A DNA stretch of 64,000 nucleotides from Polyangiaceae bacterium. GTDB taxonomy: Bacteria; Myxococcota_A; Polyangia; Polyangiales; Polyangiaceae. The notes under the pieces are model-generated. The model saw only the letters and a program-made list of their open reading frames with translations. It ran no database searches and had not been told where the DNA came from. Shown here piece by piece: positions 32,524 to 40,306 of this stretch (position 1 is its first letter; each line of letters begins with the position of its first letter). The DNA lies in NCBI GenBank assembly GCA_013361525.1, contig JABFXY010000108.1, positions 1 to 64,000 on the forward strand. Reading direction: 5' to 3'. Made by a program: the position numbers and the translations under genes.

Positions 32524-33098
32524 GGGCCCATCTCTTACTGCGAACCTCCGCCGACCTGAACCGTTTCGGTCGCGCGACCGGTCCGGTCGAGCGATAGGGG
32601 ACTAGGGGCGGTCCCGAGTTTCGGCTCGGCGTTCTGCCCGGCCCGCGCCGACGCGCGCAGGTGAAGGCCGGGCAGAACGCTGAAGTCTGGACAGCCCCTT
32701 CATTCTCATTCGGCCGTCCTTCGGGCGGACTCAGTCGATACCCGAGTTGCGTCCACAAGACGACCGTCCCCCATATCGAGCGCGCTCGATAAGGCGGGTG
32801 GTCGCCGTCACGTTCGGGGTCGGGCGGCGACAGCGGATCCGGCCGTGTGGGCCGTCGAGGCGAGCTCGAAGCGGCGTCGGTTTCTCGACGCTATGGCGAG
32901 CATTCGACGATTCGCCGAATAGCGTTACCCCCCCCGCTTGGGGGATTTACCCAAAGCGTCGCCCGAACGACCATTGTCCGCCACCAAACTTCGATTCGCG
33001 CAGGGGATTGCGTTGAATCGTCCTCGACGTTGCGAACAATGGCCCCAACATCGCCGGGACACTCCCTTCGTCGAGCTGCAGCGCTCCTTGCTCCTTAA
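32524..33098. other. 575-bp gap between divergent genes, with inverted repeats
   Basis: No gene is supported here. A perfect 15-bp inverted repeat (32629-32643 with 32666-32680) encloses a 22-nt GC-rich loop, and a smaller one (32931-32935 with 32940-32944) lies nearer the LuxR gene. The stretch must contain the promoters of the DinB gene and the LuxR gene, but I cannot place them. Confidence 0.5.
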
Positions 33099-33983
33099 AT
33101 GATCATGCGACGAATTCATGATATACGCGAAGCGCGCCTTTCGGTCTTCGACATCGGATTGCTTTTCGACGCCTCACGCAGCGTCCGGGAGACGGGCGGC
33201 GACGCATCGGCCTGGCGCCGGCGCCTAGCCGTATTGCTCAATGAGCTCTGCTTCGCTCCCAAGGTCGCCGTCATGGAGCTGACGTGCACGACCCACGAGG
33301 GGACGAGGGCCTGCCTCGAGCGCGTCGCGCCGGTTCAGATCGTCGACTTCGGTGTCGAGGCGGAACGCCAGGGCGCATTCTATGACCGGCTCGTCTGGGG
33401 TGGCCTGACGGATCCCTCGCTGTCGCGTGTGCACGAGCTTTGGGGCTCGTCGTTCACCGTGCTTCGCCGAGATCTGGTCGCGCGCAGCCATTGGCAACAA
33501 TCGGCGCTCTACAACGGCGCGTTCCTGGACCACGGTTGCGGGGACTTCCTGCTTTCGGTGTCGATGCTCCACGACCATCGGCTCGCGTCGGTCATCGTGT
33601 TGTGGCGTTCGCGCGATCAGGCGGCGTTCAAGCCGCGGGAGCGTTCGCTCGTCGCGCTCTTGCACCACCAAATCAAGAAGGATGTGACCTGGGCCGAGGC
33701 CGCGCCGCCTCCTGCGCTCTCGCCACGCCTGCGCGCGATCCTCGCCCGCCTGGACAGCGGCGCGAGCGAAAAAGAGGTCGCCGTCGATCTCGGCATCTCG
33801 ACGCATACCGTGCACGGCTACGTAAAAGAGCTTCGCCGTCGTTATGGTGCCCACAGCCGAGCCCAGCTGATCGCGCTCGCGAGGCAACGATCGCCGGCAT
33901 TGAAGCTCGCGACCGACGTCCCGTTGCAGCCGAACAACCACGCCGCCTCGCGCCTCGTGCCGATCGCCGAGCGGGCTCGCTGA
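33099..33983 (+). CDS. LuxR-family transcriptional regulator
   Basis: The 294-residue protein ends with a LuxR-type helix-turn-helix (about residues 207-262: LSPRLRAILARLDSGASEKE, then VAVDLGISTHTVHGYVKELR). The preceding part of about 200 residues has no receiver aspartate pattern and no clear acyl-homoserine-lactone box; it may be a small-molecule sensor. The start is ATG at 33099, with an in-frame ATG two codons later. It converges with the MocR gene, with 19 bp between stops, so its target is not obvious from context. Confidence 0.85.
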   Translation: MIMRRIHDIREARLSVFDIGLLFDASRSVRETGGDASAWRRRLAVLLNELCFAPKVAVMELTCTTHEGTRACLERVAPVQIVDFGVEAERQGAFYDRLVWGGLTDPSLSRVHELWGSSFTVLRRDLVARSHWQQSALYNGAFLDHGCGDFLLSVSMLHDHRLASVIVLWRSRDQAAFKPRERSLVALLHHQIKKDVTWAEAAPPPALSPRLRAILARLDSGASEKEVAVDLGISTHTVHGYVKELRRRYGAHSRAQLIALARQRSPALKLATDVPLQPNNHAASRLVPIAERAR

Positions 33984-34002
33984 AGCTCGGCCTTTTCGAG
34001 TC

Positions 34003-35463
34003 TCAGCTTTTGCCGAACGCGGCGGTTTGCAGGATCTTCAGCGCTTTGGTGAGGAGCGTTCCCTCGCAGCGCGAGATGTTCACGCGCATCCAGGCGTCGC
34101 TCCGATCGGCCGCCGGCGCCCCGCTTCGGAAGAAGCAACCCGGGGAAACGAGCAGGTTCTCTTTGCGACCTGCGTGGTAGAGCGCCATTGCGTCGATCCG
34201 GTCGGCGAGCTCGAAGCGCCAAAACAGGCCGCCCGTATAAGATCCTGCGAACCGTCCGAGCTGCGCGAACGATTCGCTCTGCAGCTTCGCGACGCGCGCT
34301 CGGCGGGTCAGCTCTTCGCGCATCTCCGCGAGGTGGCGCTGATAGCCGCGTCGATCGACGAACTCCGCGACGAGGTTTTGGGTATACGCATCGCCGGATA
34401 GGCTGAATAGGAACTTGCGTCGCCGCAGCCCCTCGAGGAGCGCATCCGGCGCGAGCACGAACCCGATGCGGAGCGCCGGACCGAGCGTCTTGGAGAAAGA
34501 GCTCAAATAGAGCGTCCGCTGCGGTAGGAGCGAGTGAATGGTGGGCGGCTCTTCCTCTTCCGTCCAAAGCCCTTTGTAGACGTCGTCTTCGATGATCCAG
34601 AACTTCTTTTCGTCGGCCAGCTTCGCGAGCTCGAAGCGCTGCGCGAGAGAGAGCGTCGAGCCGACCGGGTTTTGATGGTTCGGATTGATCATCACGGCGG
34701 CCAGCCTCCGCTTTCGGAGCTCGCCGCGCAGATGATCGAAATCGATCCCCGACAGCGTTCGCCGAATGGGGACCGTCTCCAGATTCAGCCCTTCGAGGAT
34801 CGGCGCCAGCATGAAGTACCCCGGCGATTCGATCGCAATGCGCCGGCTGCCCGTCTCGGCGGCGGCCGCCGCAAAGGTCAGGTTGAGCCCTTCGACCGCG
34901 CCGTGGGTGATGATCACGCGTGACGCCGTTTCGTCCGGGCCGCCATAACGTGCGGCGATCGCCTCGCGCAAATGAGGCTCGCCCATCGGATCCGCATAAC
35001 GCAGGGAGCTACGAGGGTCGCGCGGCGGCGCCGACTTGAGCATTGCGCTCCATTCGGGCGTCGCCAGCAGGCTCTCGGCGGCGGTGCCGCTGCCCAGCGG
35101 CAAGAAGTCGTCGCCGCTGGTGACGAGGATCGACGCCATTCCGTGCGCGACGCGGTCGATCTCGAGATCCATCAACTGGGTCGGGCGCGCCCGCTCTCGC
35201 CGTCGCGCCGCGCGCACGAAGAAGCCTTGTCGCTCGCGTGCCTCGAGGACGCCCTCGCCGCAGAGCTCGTCGAGCGCGGCGATGACGGTGTTCTTCCCGA
35301 CGTCGAGCTTCCGCGCGAGCTCGATCAGCGAGGGGACGCGGCTGCCGCGGGGGAGCGTGCCGCTCGTGACGAGATCCATCACGTGCTGCTTCACCTCCCG
35401 CCGCTTGCGGGCATGCGCTTCGTTGGCGTTCGACCCTGTACCCATGAGGTCGGCGGCTCTCAT
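34003..35463 (-). CDS. MocR-type regulator (GntR DNA-binding domain fused to aminotransferase domain)
   Basis: The 486-residue protein has an N-terminal winged-helix GntR domain (about 20-85: LPRGSRVPSLIELARKLDVG, KNTVIAALDELCGEGVLEAR), a linker, and a fold-type-I aminotransferase domain with the PLP lysine in LSSFSKTLGPALRIGF and the AVMINPNHQNPVGSTLS signature. This is the MocR architecture, in which a PLP- or amino-compound-sensing domain controls DNA binding. It is divergent from an EamA exporter. Met7 at 35445 is a possible alternative start and lies within one copy of a repeated 14-mer described separately. Confidence 0.93.
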   Translation of the reverse strand: MRAADLMGTGSNANEAHARKRREVKQHVMDLVTSGTLPRGSRVPSLIELARKLDVGKNTVIAALDELCGEGVLEARERQGFFVRAARRRERARPTQLMDLEIDRVAHGMASILVTSGDDFLPLGSGTAAESLLATPEWSAMLKSAPPRDPRSSLRYADPMGEPHLREAIAARYGGPDETASRVIITHGAVEGLNLTFAAAAAETGSRRIAIESPGYFMLAPILEGLNLETVPIRRTLSGIDFDHLRGELRKRRLAAVMINPNHQNPVGSTLSLAQRFELAKLADEKKFWIIEDDVYKGLWTEEEEPPTIHSLLPQRTLYLSSFSKTLGPALRIGFVLAPDALLEGLRRRKFLFSLSGDAYTQNLVAEFVDRRGYQRHLAEMREELTRRARVAKLQSESFAQLGRFAGSYTGGLFWRFELADRIDAMALYHAGRKENLLVSPGCFFRSGAPAADRSDAWMRVNISRCEGTLLTKALKILQTAAFGKS

Positions 35464-35534
35464 GCGCCGACATCATAGTGAGCCTTTTCACCGGCGCACG
35501 TCTGTACCCATGGATGCCAAGACCCTGTACCCAT
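35432..35534. promoter_or_regulatory. Three direct repeats, candidate MocR operators
   Basis: The decamer CTGTACCCAT occurs three times in the same direction: at 35436-35445, 35502-35511 and 35525-35534. The first and last copies share the longer form GACCCTGTACCCAT. The last two are 23 bp apart, about two helical turns, between the divergent MocR and EamA starts; the first overlaps the 5' end of the MocR gene. Direct repeats of this sort are typical MocR binding sites. Confidence 0.65.
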
Positions 35535-35598
35535 CGCTCGGGTCGCTGTTCCGGGTCTGTAGCCTTTCGAGCGGCCCCGCGAGCGCTACCGTCGGCGA

Positions 35599-36552
35599 AT
35601 GCCACTTCAGCGACGTGCTTGGCTCGTCCCGCTGTGCTTGTTCATCCTCTACACGGTGTGGGGGTCGACCTACCTCGCCCAGCGCATCGCGCTGGCGTCG
35701 TTCGCGCCGCTCTCCATGGCCGGCGTTCGGTTCGTCATCTCCGGCGCGCTCCTCTATGGATTCATGCGTCTGCGCGGCGCGGCCGCACCGACCCGGGCCG
35801 AGTGGCGCAACGTGGTCGTGTCCGGTGTGCCGCTGATCGTTACCGGCATGGGAGCCGCCGCGGTCGGAATGCAGCGGGTGCCGTCCGGATTGACCGCGCT
35901 GCTCTTCGGGTCGGTTCCGCTATGGGCCTCCTTCATCGATTGGCTATGGGGCGGTCGATTGCGAAAGTTCGAGGTCGCCGGCCTCGTCGTGGGCCTCGCC
36001 GGCGTGACGCTCGTTTCGGTGGAGGGCGGTCTGGACGGCGACCCGCTCGGTGCATTGACCGTCCTCGGGGCTGCGGCGAGCTACGCGCTCGGATGTGTAT
36101 CGACGCGGCGCCTCGCCATTCCGAAAGGAGCCATGGGACCCGCCGCGCAGATGTTGGCGGGCGGTGTGTTGCTGCTAATTGCGAGCGTCGCGACCGGTGA
36201 GCGCATGCCGACACCCACCGGCCCCACGATTCTCGCCCTCGTCCATTTGATCGTGCTCGGTTCGCTCGCTGCCTATACGGCGCTCGGATACCTGCTCAAG
36301 AATGCGCGCCCCGCACTCGCGACGAGCTATGCATTCGTCAATCCAATCGTCGCGCTCGGCCTCGGGGCTTGGCTCGCCGGCGAGCAATTCGGTGTCGCCG
36401 ACATCGCGGGCCTCGGTCTCGTCCTCTTGGCCGTGGCGCTGGTCGCCGCTGGGGCACGCGATGCAAAGAAGCGCGCCGTCGATGTTGAGCCGGGAGGCGT
36501 TGGGAACGACGCAGTCGTCAGCGTCGCGCCGGCGCAGGTTTCGAGGGGATGA
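35599..36552 (+). CDS. EamA/DMT-family exporter
   Basis: The 317-residue protein has ten hydrophobic segments in two homologous halves, with typical EamA features (LYTVWGSTYLAQRIAL at the first segment, VRFVISGALLYG, and the second-half TSYAFVNPIVALGLGAWLAG). These are drug/metabolite or amino-acid exporters. Its divergence from a MocR gene suggests that the regulator controls it in response to an amino compound. The C-terminal tail of about 30 residues is polar and variable. Confidence 0.9.
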   Translation: MPLQRRAWLVPLCLFILYTVWGSTYLAQRIALASFAPLSMAGVRFVISGALLYGFMRLRGAAAPTRAEWRNVVVSGVPLIVTGMGAAAVGMQRVPSGLTALLFGSVPLWASFIDWLWGGRLRKFEVAGLVVGLAGVTLVSVEGGLDGDPLGALTVLGAAASYALGCVSTRRLAIPKGAMGPAAQMLAGGVLLLIASVATGERMPTPTGPTILALVHLIVLGSLAAYTALGYLLKNARPALATSYAFVNPIVALGLGAWLAGEQFGVADIAGLGLVLLAVALVAAGARDAKKRAVDVEPGGVGNDAVVSVAPAQVSRG

Positions 36553-36703
36553 GAAGGGCGGGCGCTCGGGTGCGGCGCAAGGCCCAGTGCGCGGGCGCGT
36601 GCGGCGGCGGGCGCGCGGGGCGCAGGCGCTGCGGAATCCCGCACGACAGGCGGGGACATAATATGTGGCGGCCATTCGTGCGGCCCGCCCCCGCCGCTGC
36701 CCC

Positions 36704-36741
36704 GGATTGCGGCCCGCCGACGGCGGAGTGCGCCGCAATCC
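36704..36741. terminator. Inverted repeat between convergent EamA and lipoprotein genes
   Basis: GGATTGCGGC (36704-36713) pairs with GCCGCAATCC (36732-36741) around an 18-nt GC-rich loop that can pair further (GCCG with CGGC). It lies between two convergent stops and may serve both, though there is no T run. Confidence 0.4.
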
Positions 36742-36755
36742 GCCGCTCCAATTCA

Positions 36756-37241
36756 TCACCCGAGATCCAGCGACTTCACGGCCCTGTCGATTCGCTTCTT
36801 GGTGTCGCCGTCGAAGAAGTTCTTGTCCCCCGCGGCCTCGACGACGACGACTTTGCCGTCGGTCACGAAGACGGTCACCCAATATTCGTGGGGCCGGCCA
36901 CCGCGGCTCGCCTCGTAGCGCAGGCGCCGTCCAACCTCGCCGCGGTCCGTCATGAACTTCTCCGGCTTCTCTTCGACGGCGGCATATCCCGATTTGCGTA
37001 GTCGGTAGTCGAGCGCCGCCGTCCAGAACTCGAGGTTGCCGTTCATCTCGTTGTCTTCGGACCGGACGGCGATGACGACGCCGGAGGCGCTCGTCGCCCG
37101 ATAGTCGTAGGTGTCGCCGGCTTCGAGCTCGGCGAAACCCTCGGGCGCCTCGAGAGGAGGCGCGTGCGTGCAGGCGGCCAGGAGGAAAAGAGGCGCGGCG
37201 AGGAGGAGGCGAAGGCGTTTCATGGGCGTGGCTCGATTCAT
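36756..37241 (-). CDS. Lipoprotein of unknown function
   Basis: The start at 37241 overlaps the upstream stop (ATGA) and gives 161 residues; Met7 at 37223 is the alternative. A clear lipoprotein signal (LLLAAPLFLLAAC) is followed by a domain of about 130 residues rich in alternating strands (ASGVVIAVRSEDN, EYWVTVFVTDGKVVVVEA). No family was recognised. It is translationally linked to the DUF4349 lipoprotein gene, which suggests a shared envelope role. Confidence 0.8.
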   Translation of the reverse strand: MNRATPMKRLRLLLAAPLFLLAACTHAPPLEAPEGFAELEAGDTYDYRATSASGVVIAVRSEDNEMNGNLEFWTAALDYRLRKSGYAAVEEKPEKFMTDRGEVGRRLRYEASRGGRPHEYWVTVFVTDGKVVVVEAAGDKNFFDGDTKKRIDRAVKSLDLG

Positions 37242-38179
37242 TGGTTGGCGGGGGGCATGGTGAGGAGATGGTCGACGCCGAGCGACGCGAACCACGCGAC
37301 CGGCAGGTCGAGCGCGCGGGGCGGGGGAGGCGGCGGAGGCGGGGGAGGCGGCGGCTCCTCTTTCGCGACGACCGGTGCGGCGGGCTTCGGCCGCTCGGTC
37401 ATGCGCACGGTGAGCACGCTGAATGCCGTGTGCTCCTTCAAGAAGCGCAGCCGGCCGACGATCGTGTCCATTTCGACGGCGACGCGCTCGAGCTCTCGCT
37501 CGACGGTGAGCATGTCCGCAATGGAGCCGGCTTTTGCGAGGAACTCTTCGAGGCGCTTGCGGGTCGCCTTCAGGTTCTCGAGGCGCACCTCGAGATCGTG
37601 GTACTCGGCGGTGACGTCGTCGGCTGCGACGTTCGAGCTCGTGACGTCCGCGATCTTCGCGACCTTCTGCATGACCTCGCGGAAGTTCGCCGAGGGGACT
37701 TTGATTTTGACCGAGTCGTTGGCGCGCCCGGCGAGGTGTCCGCCGAGCGATTCCGCCGCGTCGATCACCTTGTCGATCGTGGCGGCCTGGGTGCCGTGCT
37801 CGATGCTGAGCTGCATGTCGCCCGTGTAGACGATGAGCGATTGCGTCGCGGGCTTCTGCGGCTGGGCGTTTTTCGCGTTTTGCGCGCTGGTGGGAGCGCT
37901 CGATGCCTTGGGAGCGTCGCCCTTCGGCGCACCCGGCATGGGGGCGGGTGAGGGCGCGACGGGCGCGTCTCCCGCGGCAACGGGAGCGCCGCCGGGGGCA
38001 GCAGGCATAGGCGCAGCGCCCGGAGCTGCCGCCATATCCCCGGGCATCGGGGGTGGACCCATCGGGGCTTCGGCGGCGACGTTCGGTGCGCCGCCGCACC
38101 CGCTGCCGATGGCGAGGACGAGCGCGAGGGCGGAGGCTCGACGAAGGAACGGAGCAACGAGACGAGATCGACAAGACAC
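37238..38179 (-). CDS. DUF4349 domain lipoprotein
   Basis: A GTG start at 38179 (GGAGG 7 bp upstream) gives 313 residues and puts a lipobox (LVLAIGSGC) at the right distance. After a Pro/Ala-rich linker of about 80 residues, the DUF4349 domain (about 125-270) shows VKIKVPSANFREVMQKVAKI, the YHDLEVRLENLKATRKRLEE coiled coil and the LTVERELERVAVEMDTIVGR helix. A run of about 12 prolines follows, and the short tail contains a possible weak membrane helix. The upstream extension of the frame lacks any matching pattern, so I exclude it. Confidence 0.85.
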   Translation of the reverse strand: MSCRSRLVAPFLRRASALALVLAIGSGCGGAPNVAAEAPMGPPPMPGDMAAAPGAAPMPAAPGGAPVAAGDAPVAPSPAPMPGAPKGDAPKASSAPTSAQNAKNAQPQKPATQSLIVYTGDMQLSIEHGTQAATIDKVIDAAESLGGHLAGRANDSVKIKVPSANFREVMQKVAKIADVTSSNVAADDVTAEYHDLEVRLENLKATRKRLEEFLAKAGSIADMLTVERELERVAVEMDTIVGRLRFLKEHTAFSVLTVRMTERPKPAAPVVAKEEPPPPPPPPPPPPRALDLPVAWFASLGVDHLLTMPPANQ

Positions 38180-38361
38180 GAGGACCTCCACGCGGATGGC
38201 GGGTGGGCTCCTCGAAGAAGAGCGCTTCGCGCGGGCCCGCGGCGCGGGCTGCCATGCTCGAAGCGCTCCTGAAACGTCGACGGGATCCAGCGTGGACCCC
38301 GTCGTTCGTACCATCTCGGAGCGACGCCCTCAGAACGTGAAGGTTCGCCCCGGCCTTACAG

Positions 38362-40122
38362 TCAGAGTCCGGCGATCGTTGCGAAGTCCTCCTTCAAGGC
38401 TTCGAGCGTCGTATTCGCTCTTTGTTCCGCGTCGGCGAGCGGCTCACCCTCGCGCATCGGCTCGCACACATCGAAGTAGATCTTGATCTTCGGCTCCGTC
38501 CCGCTCGGGCGCGCAATGATGCGGCTGCCGCCGGTGAGCGCGTACATGAGGACGTCGCTCGGCGGCAGGGTGAGCTTCGAGACCGCGCCCGCCTTGTCGA
38601 CCTTCGTTCCGGCGGCGACGTCGCTCGTCGCCTCCACCGCGAGCGGCCCGACCCGGTCGAGTTTCGTCGCGCGGAGCTTCGTCATCACGCCTCGAATGCG
38701 CGCGAGGCCGTCTTGTCCTTTCATCGTGACGGACAGCTGCCCGCTCGCGAAATAGCCGAACCTTCGCGCGATCTTCTCGAGCTCGTCGAACATCGATTGG
38801 CCCTCGGCGCGCCGCGCGGCCCACAGCTCCGCGAAGAGCAGCGCCGCGCTGATGCCGTCTTTGTCGCGCACCAGCGGCCCGACCGTGTAACCGAGCGCCT
38901 CCTCGTAGCCGAAGACGAAGCTCTTGTTCTCGCTCGCCTCGAGCTCCATTGCGCGGTTCGCGATCCATTTGAAGCCCGTGAGCGTCTCTTCGTAGGCGAC
39001 CCCGAGGGCCGCCGCGATCGTCCCGAGCTGCGGTGACGACACGCAAGATGCGAGGACGAGCCGGTTCGGCGATTGCGGTCCTTCGGTGAGCAGGTAATGG
39101 CCGAGCAGCACGCCGACCTGATTGCCGGTCAGCTGGACGAAGCCTTTGCCCGGCACCCGAATGGCCGCAGCGAGCCGATCGACGTCGGGATCGTTCGCAA
39201 TGATGACGTCCGCGCCGACCTTGTCCGCGAGCTCGAGCGAGAGATCGAGCGCGCCCTTCTCCTCCGGGTTCGGGAAGGCGACCGTCGGAAACTCTCCGTC
39301 GGGTTCGGCCTGCGCGGGCACGCTGGACACCTTCGTGAAGCCGGCGCGGCCGAGCGTCTCGCGAACGAGCCGATCGCCGACACCATGCAATGGCGTGTAC
39401 ACGATGGGCGCGCCTCGATCGCCGTCGCGCCGCACCGACAGCGCCTGAACCGCCGCGAGGTAGCTCTCCTCGAGGTCGGGCGGGAAGTCCTTCACCAGGC
39501 CGGAGCTTCGAGCCGCGTCGAACGCGGCGAGCGGAACGTCCTTGGCCGCGGGAGCCTCCGCAATCGCGGCGGCGATGCCCTTGTCGTGCGGCGGAATGAT
39601 CTGCGCTCCGTTGCCCCAATAGACTTTGTAGCCGTTGTATTCGGGCGGGTTGTGGCTGGCGGTCACCATGATCCCTGCGGCCGCCTTCAGCCTCGACACC
39701 GCGTAGGACGCGACCGGCGTTGGGCAGACGATCGGCGAAAGCCAGGATTGGATGCCCTGGGCCGCGAGCACGCGCGCGGCGGCCTCCGCGAACTCCCGGC
39801 TCATCCGCCGGCCCTCGTAGCCGATGACGACGCCGCGCTCTTTCACCCGCGCCTCCGGGTGCCGGAGCAGGTACGTCCCGAGGCCCCAGGTCGTCCGAAG
39901 CACGACCGCGATGTTCATGCGGTTCTCACCGCCACCCAGGACCCCGCGAAGGCCCGCGGTGCCGAACTCCAGGGGGCCCGCGAACCGATCCGCGAGCTCG
40001 CGGGCGGCCGCCTCGTCGCCGCTCTTCGCCTTGTCGAGGAGGGCGGTCAGCTCGGCTCGGGTCTTTTCATCGGGGTCGCTGGTGATCCACTGCTCTGCAA
40101 GAAGGCTCGGGTCTTTCGTCAC
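38362..40122 (-). CDS. Phosphohexomutase (phosphoglucomutase/phosphomannomutase family)
   Basis: The 586-residue protein has the catalytic phosphoserine loop (GIMVTASHNPPEYNGYKVYW), the N-terminal substrate motif FGTAGLRG, the metal-binding DPDVDRLA and the C-terminal phosphate-binding SGTEPKIKIYF. Length and FGTAGLRG place it in the PgmB/ManB-like long group, like eukaryotic PGM2 and bacterial phosphoglucomutases of about 580 residues. It interconverts hexose 1- and 6-phosphates. It stands alone between the lipoprotein gene and the first cargo island. Confidence 0.95.
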   Translation of the reverse strand: MTKDPSLLAEQWITSDPDEKTRAELTALLDKAKSGDEAAARELADRFAGPLEFGTAGLRGVLGGGENRMNIAVVLRTTWGLGTYLLRHPEARVKERGVVIGYEGRRMSREFAEAAARVLAAQGIQSWLSPIVCPTPVASYAVSRLKAAAGIMVTASHNPPEYNGYKVYWGNGAQIIPPHDKGIAAAIAEAPAAKDVPLAAFDAARSSGLVKDFPPDLEESYLAAVQALSVRRDGDRGAPIVYTPLHGVGDRLVRETLGRAGFTKVSSVPAQAEPDGEFPTVAFPNPEEKGALDLSLELADKVGADVIIANDPDVDRLAAAIRVPGKGFVQLTGNQVGVLLGHYLLTEGPQSPNRLVLASCVSSPQLGTIAAALGVAYEETLTGFKWIANRAMELEASENKSFVFGYEEALGYTVGPLVRDKDGISAALLFAELWAARRAEGQSMFDELEKIARRFGYFASGQLSVTMKGQDGLARIRGVMTKLRATKLDRVGPLAVEATSDVAAGTKVDKAGAVSKLTLPPSDVLMYALTGGSRIIARPSGTEPKIKIYFDVCEPMREGEPLADAEQRANTTLEALKEDFATIAGL

Positions 40123-40197
40123 GGGCCGAGCCTACCCCAAACCGTCACCGCCGGTGTCGGTCGTCGTTTTTCGGCCAGGGACAACAAGGACAGCGTC

Positions 40198-40236
40198 ATT
40201 GCGCAAGATGCGGGGGCGCTGCGCAACATGCGCAAG
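40198..40236 (+). promoter_or_regulatory. Repeated TGCGCAA motif upstream of vgrG island 1
   Basis: ATTGCGCAAGATGCG (40198-40212) and CGCAACATGCGCAA (40222-40235) lie 70-110 bp before the first vgrG. TGCGCAA occurs three times here (40200, 40220, 40229). The first 15-mer matches 56068-56082, upstream of the other vgrG island, at 14 of 15 positions, and the second matches the reverse strand of that same site at 13 of 14. A shared operator is inferred. Confidence 0.5.
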
Positions 40237-40306
40237 CGGGGCCGCCGGAACGGCTGGGGAAAGGGCGACTCGGTCGCGGCGCGACGCTTGCTAACAGGCA
40301 TAGCGC

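Noticed and set aside
32747..33016. Small + strand open frame in the DinB-LuxR gap
   Set aside because: Arg/Pro-rich without pattern, no ribosome site; more likely part of the regulatory gap.
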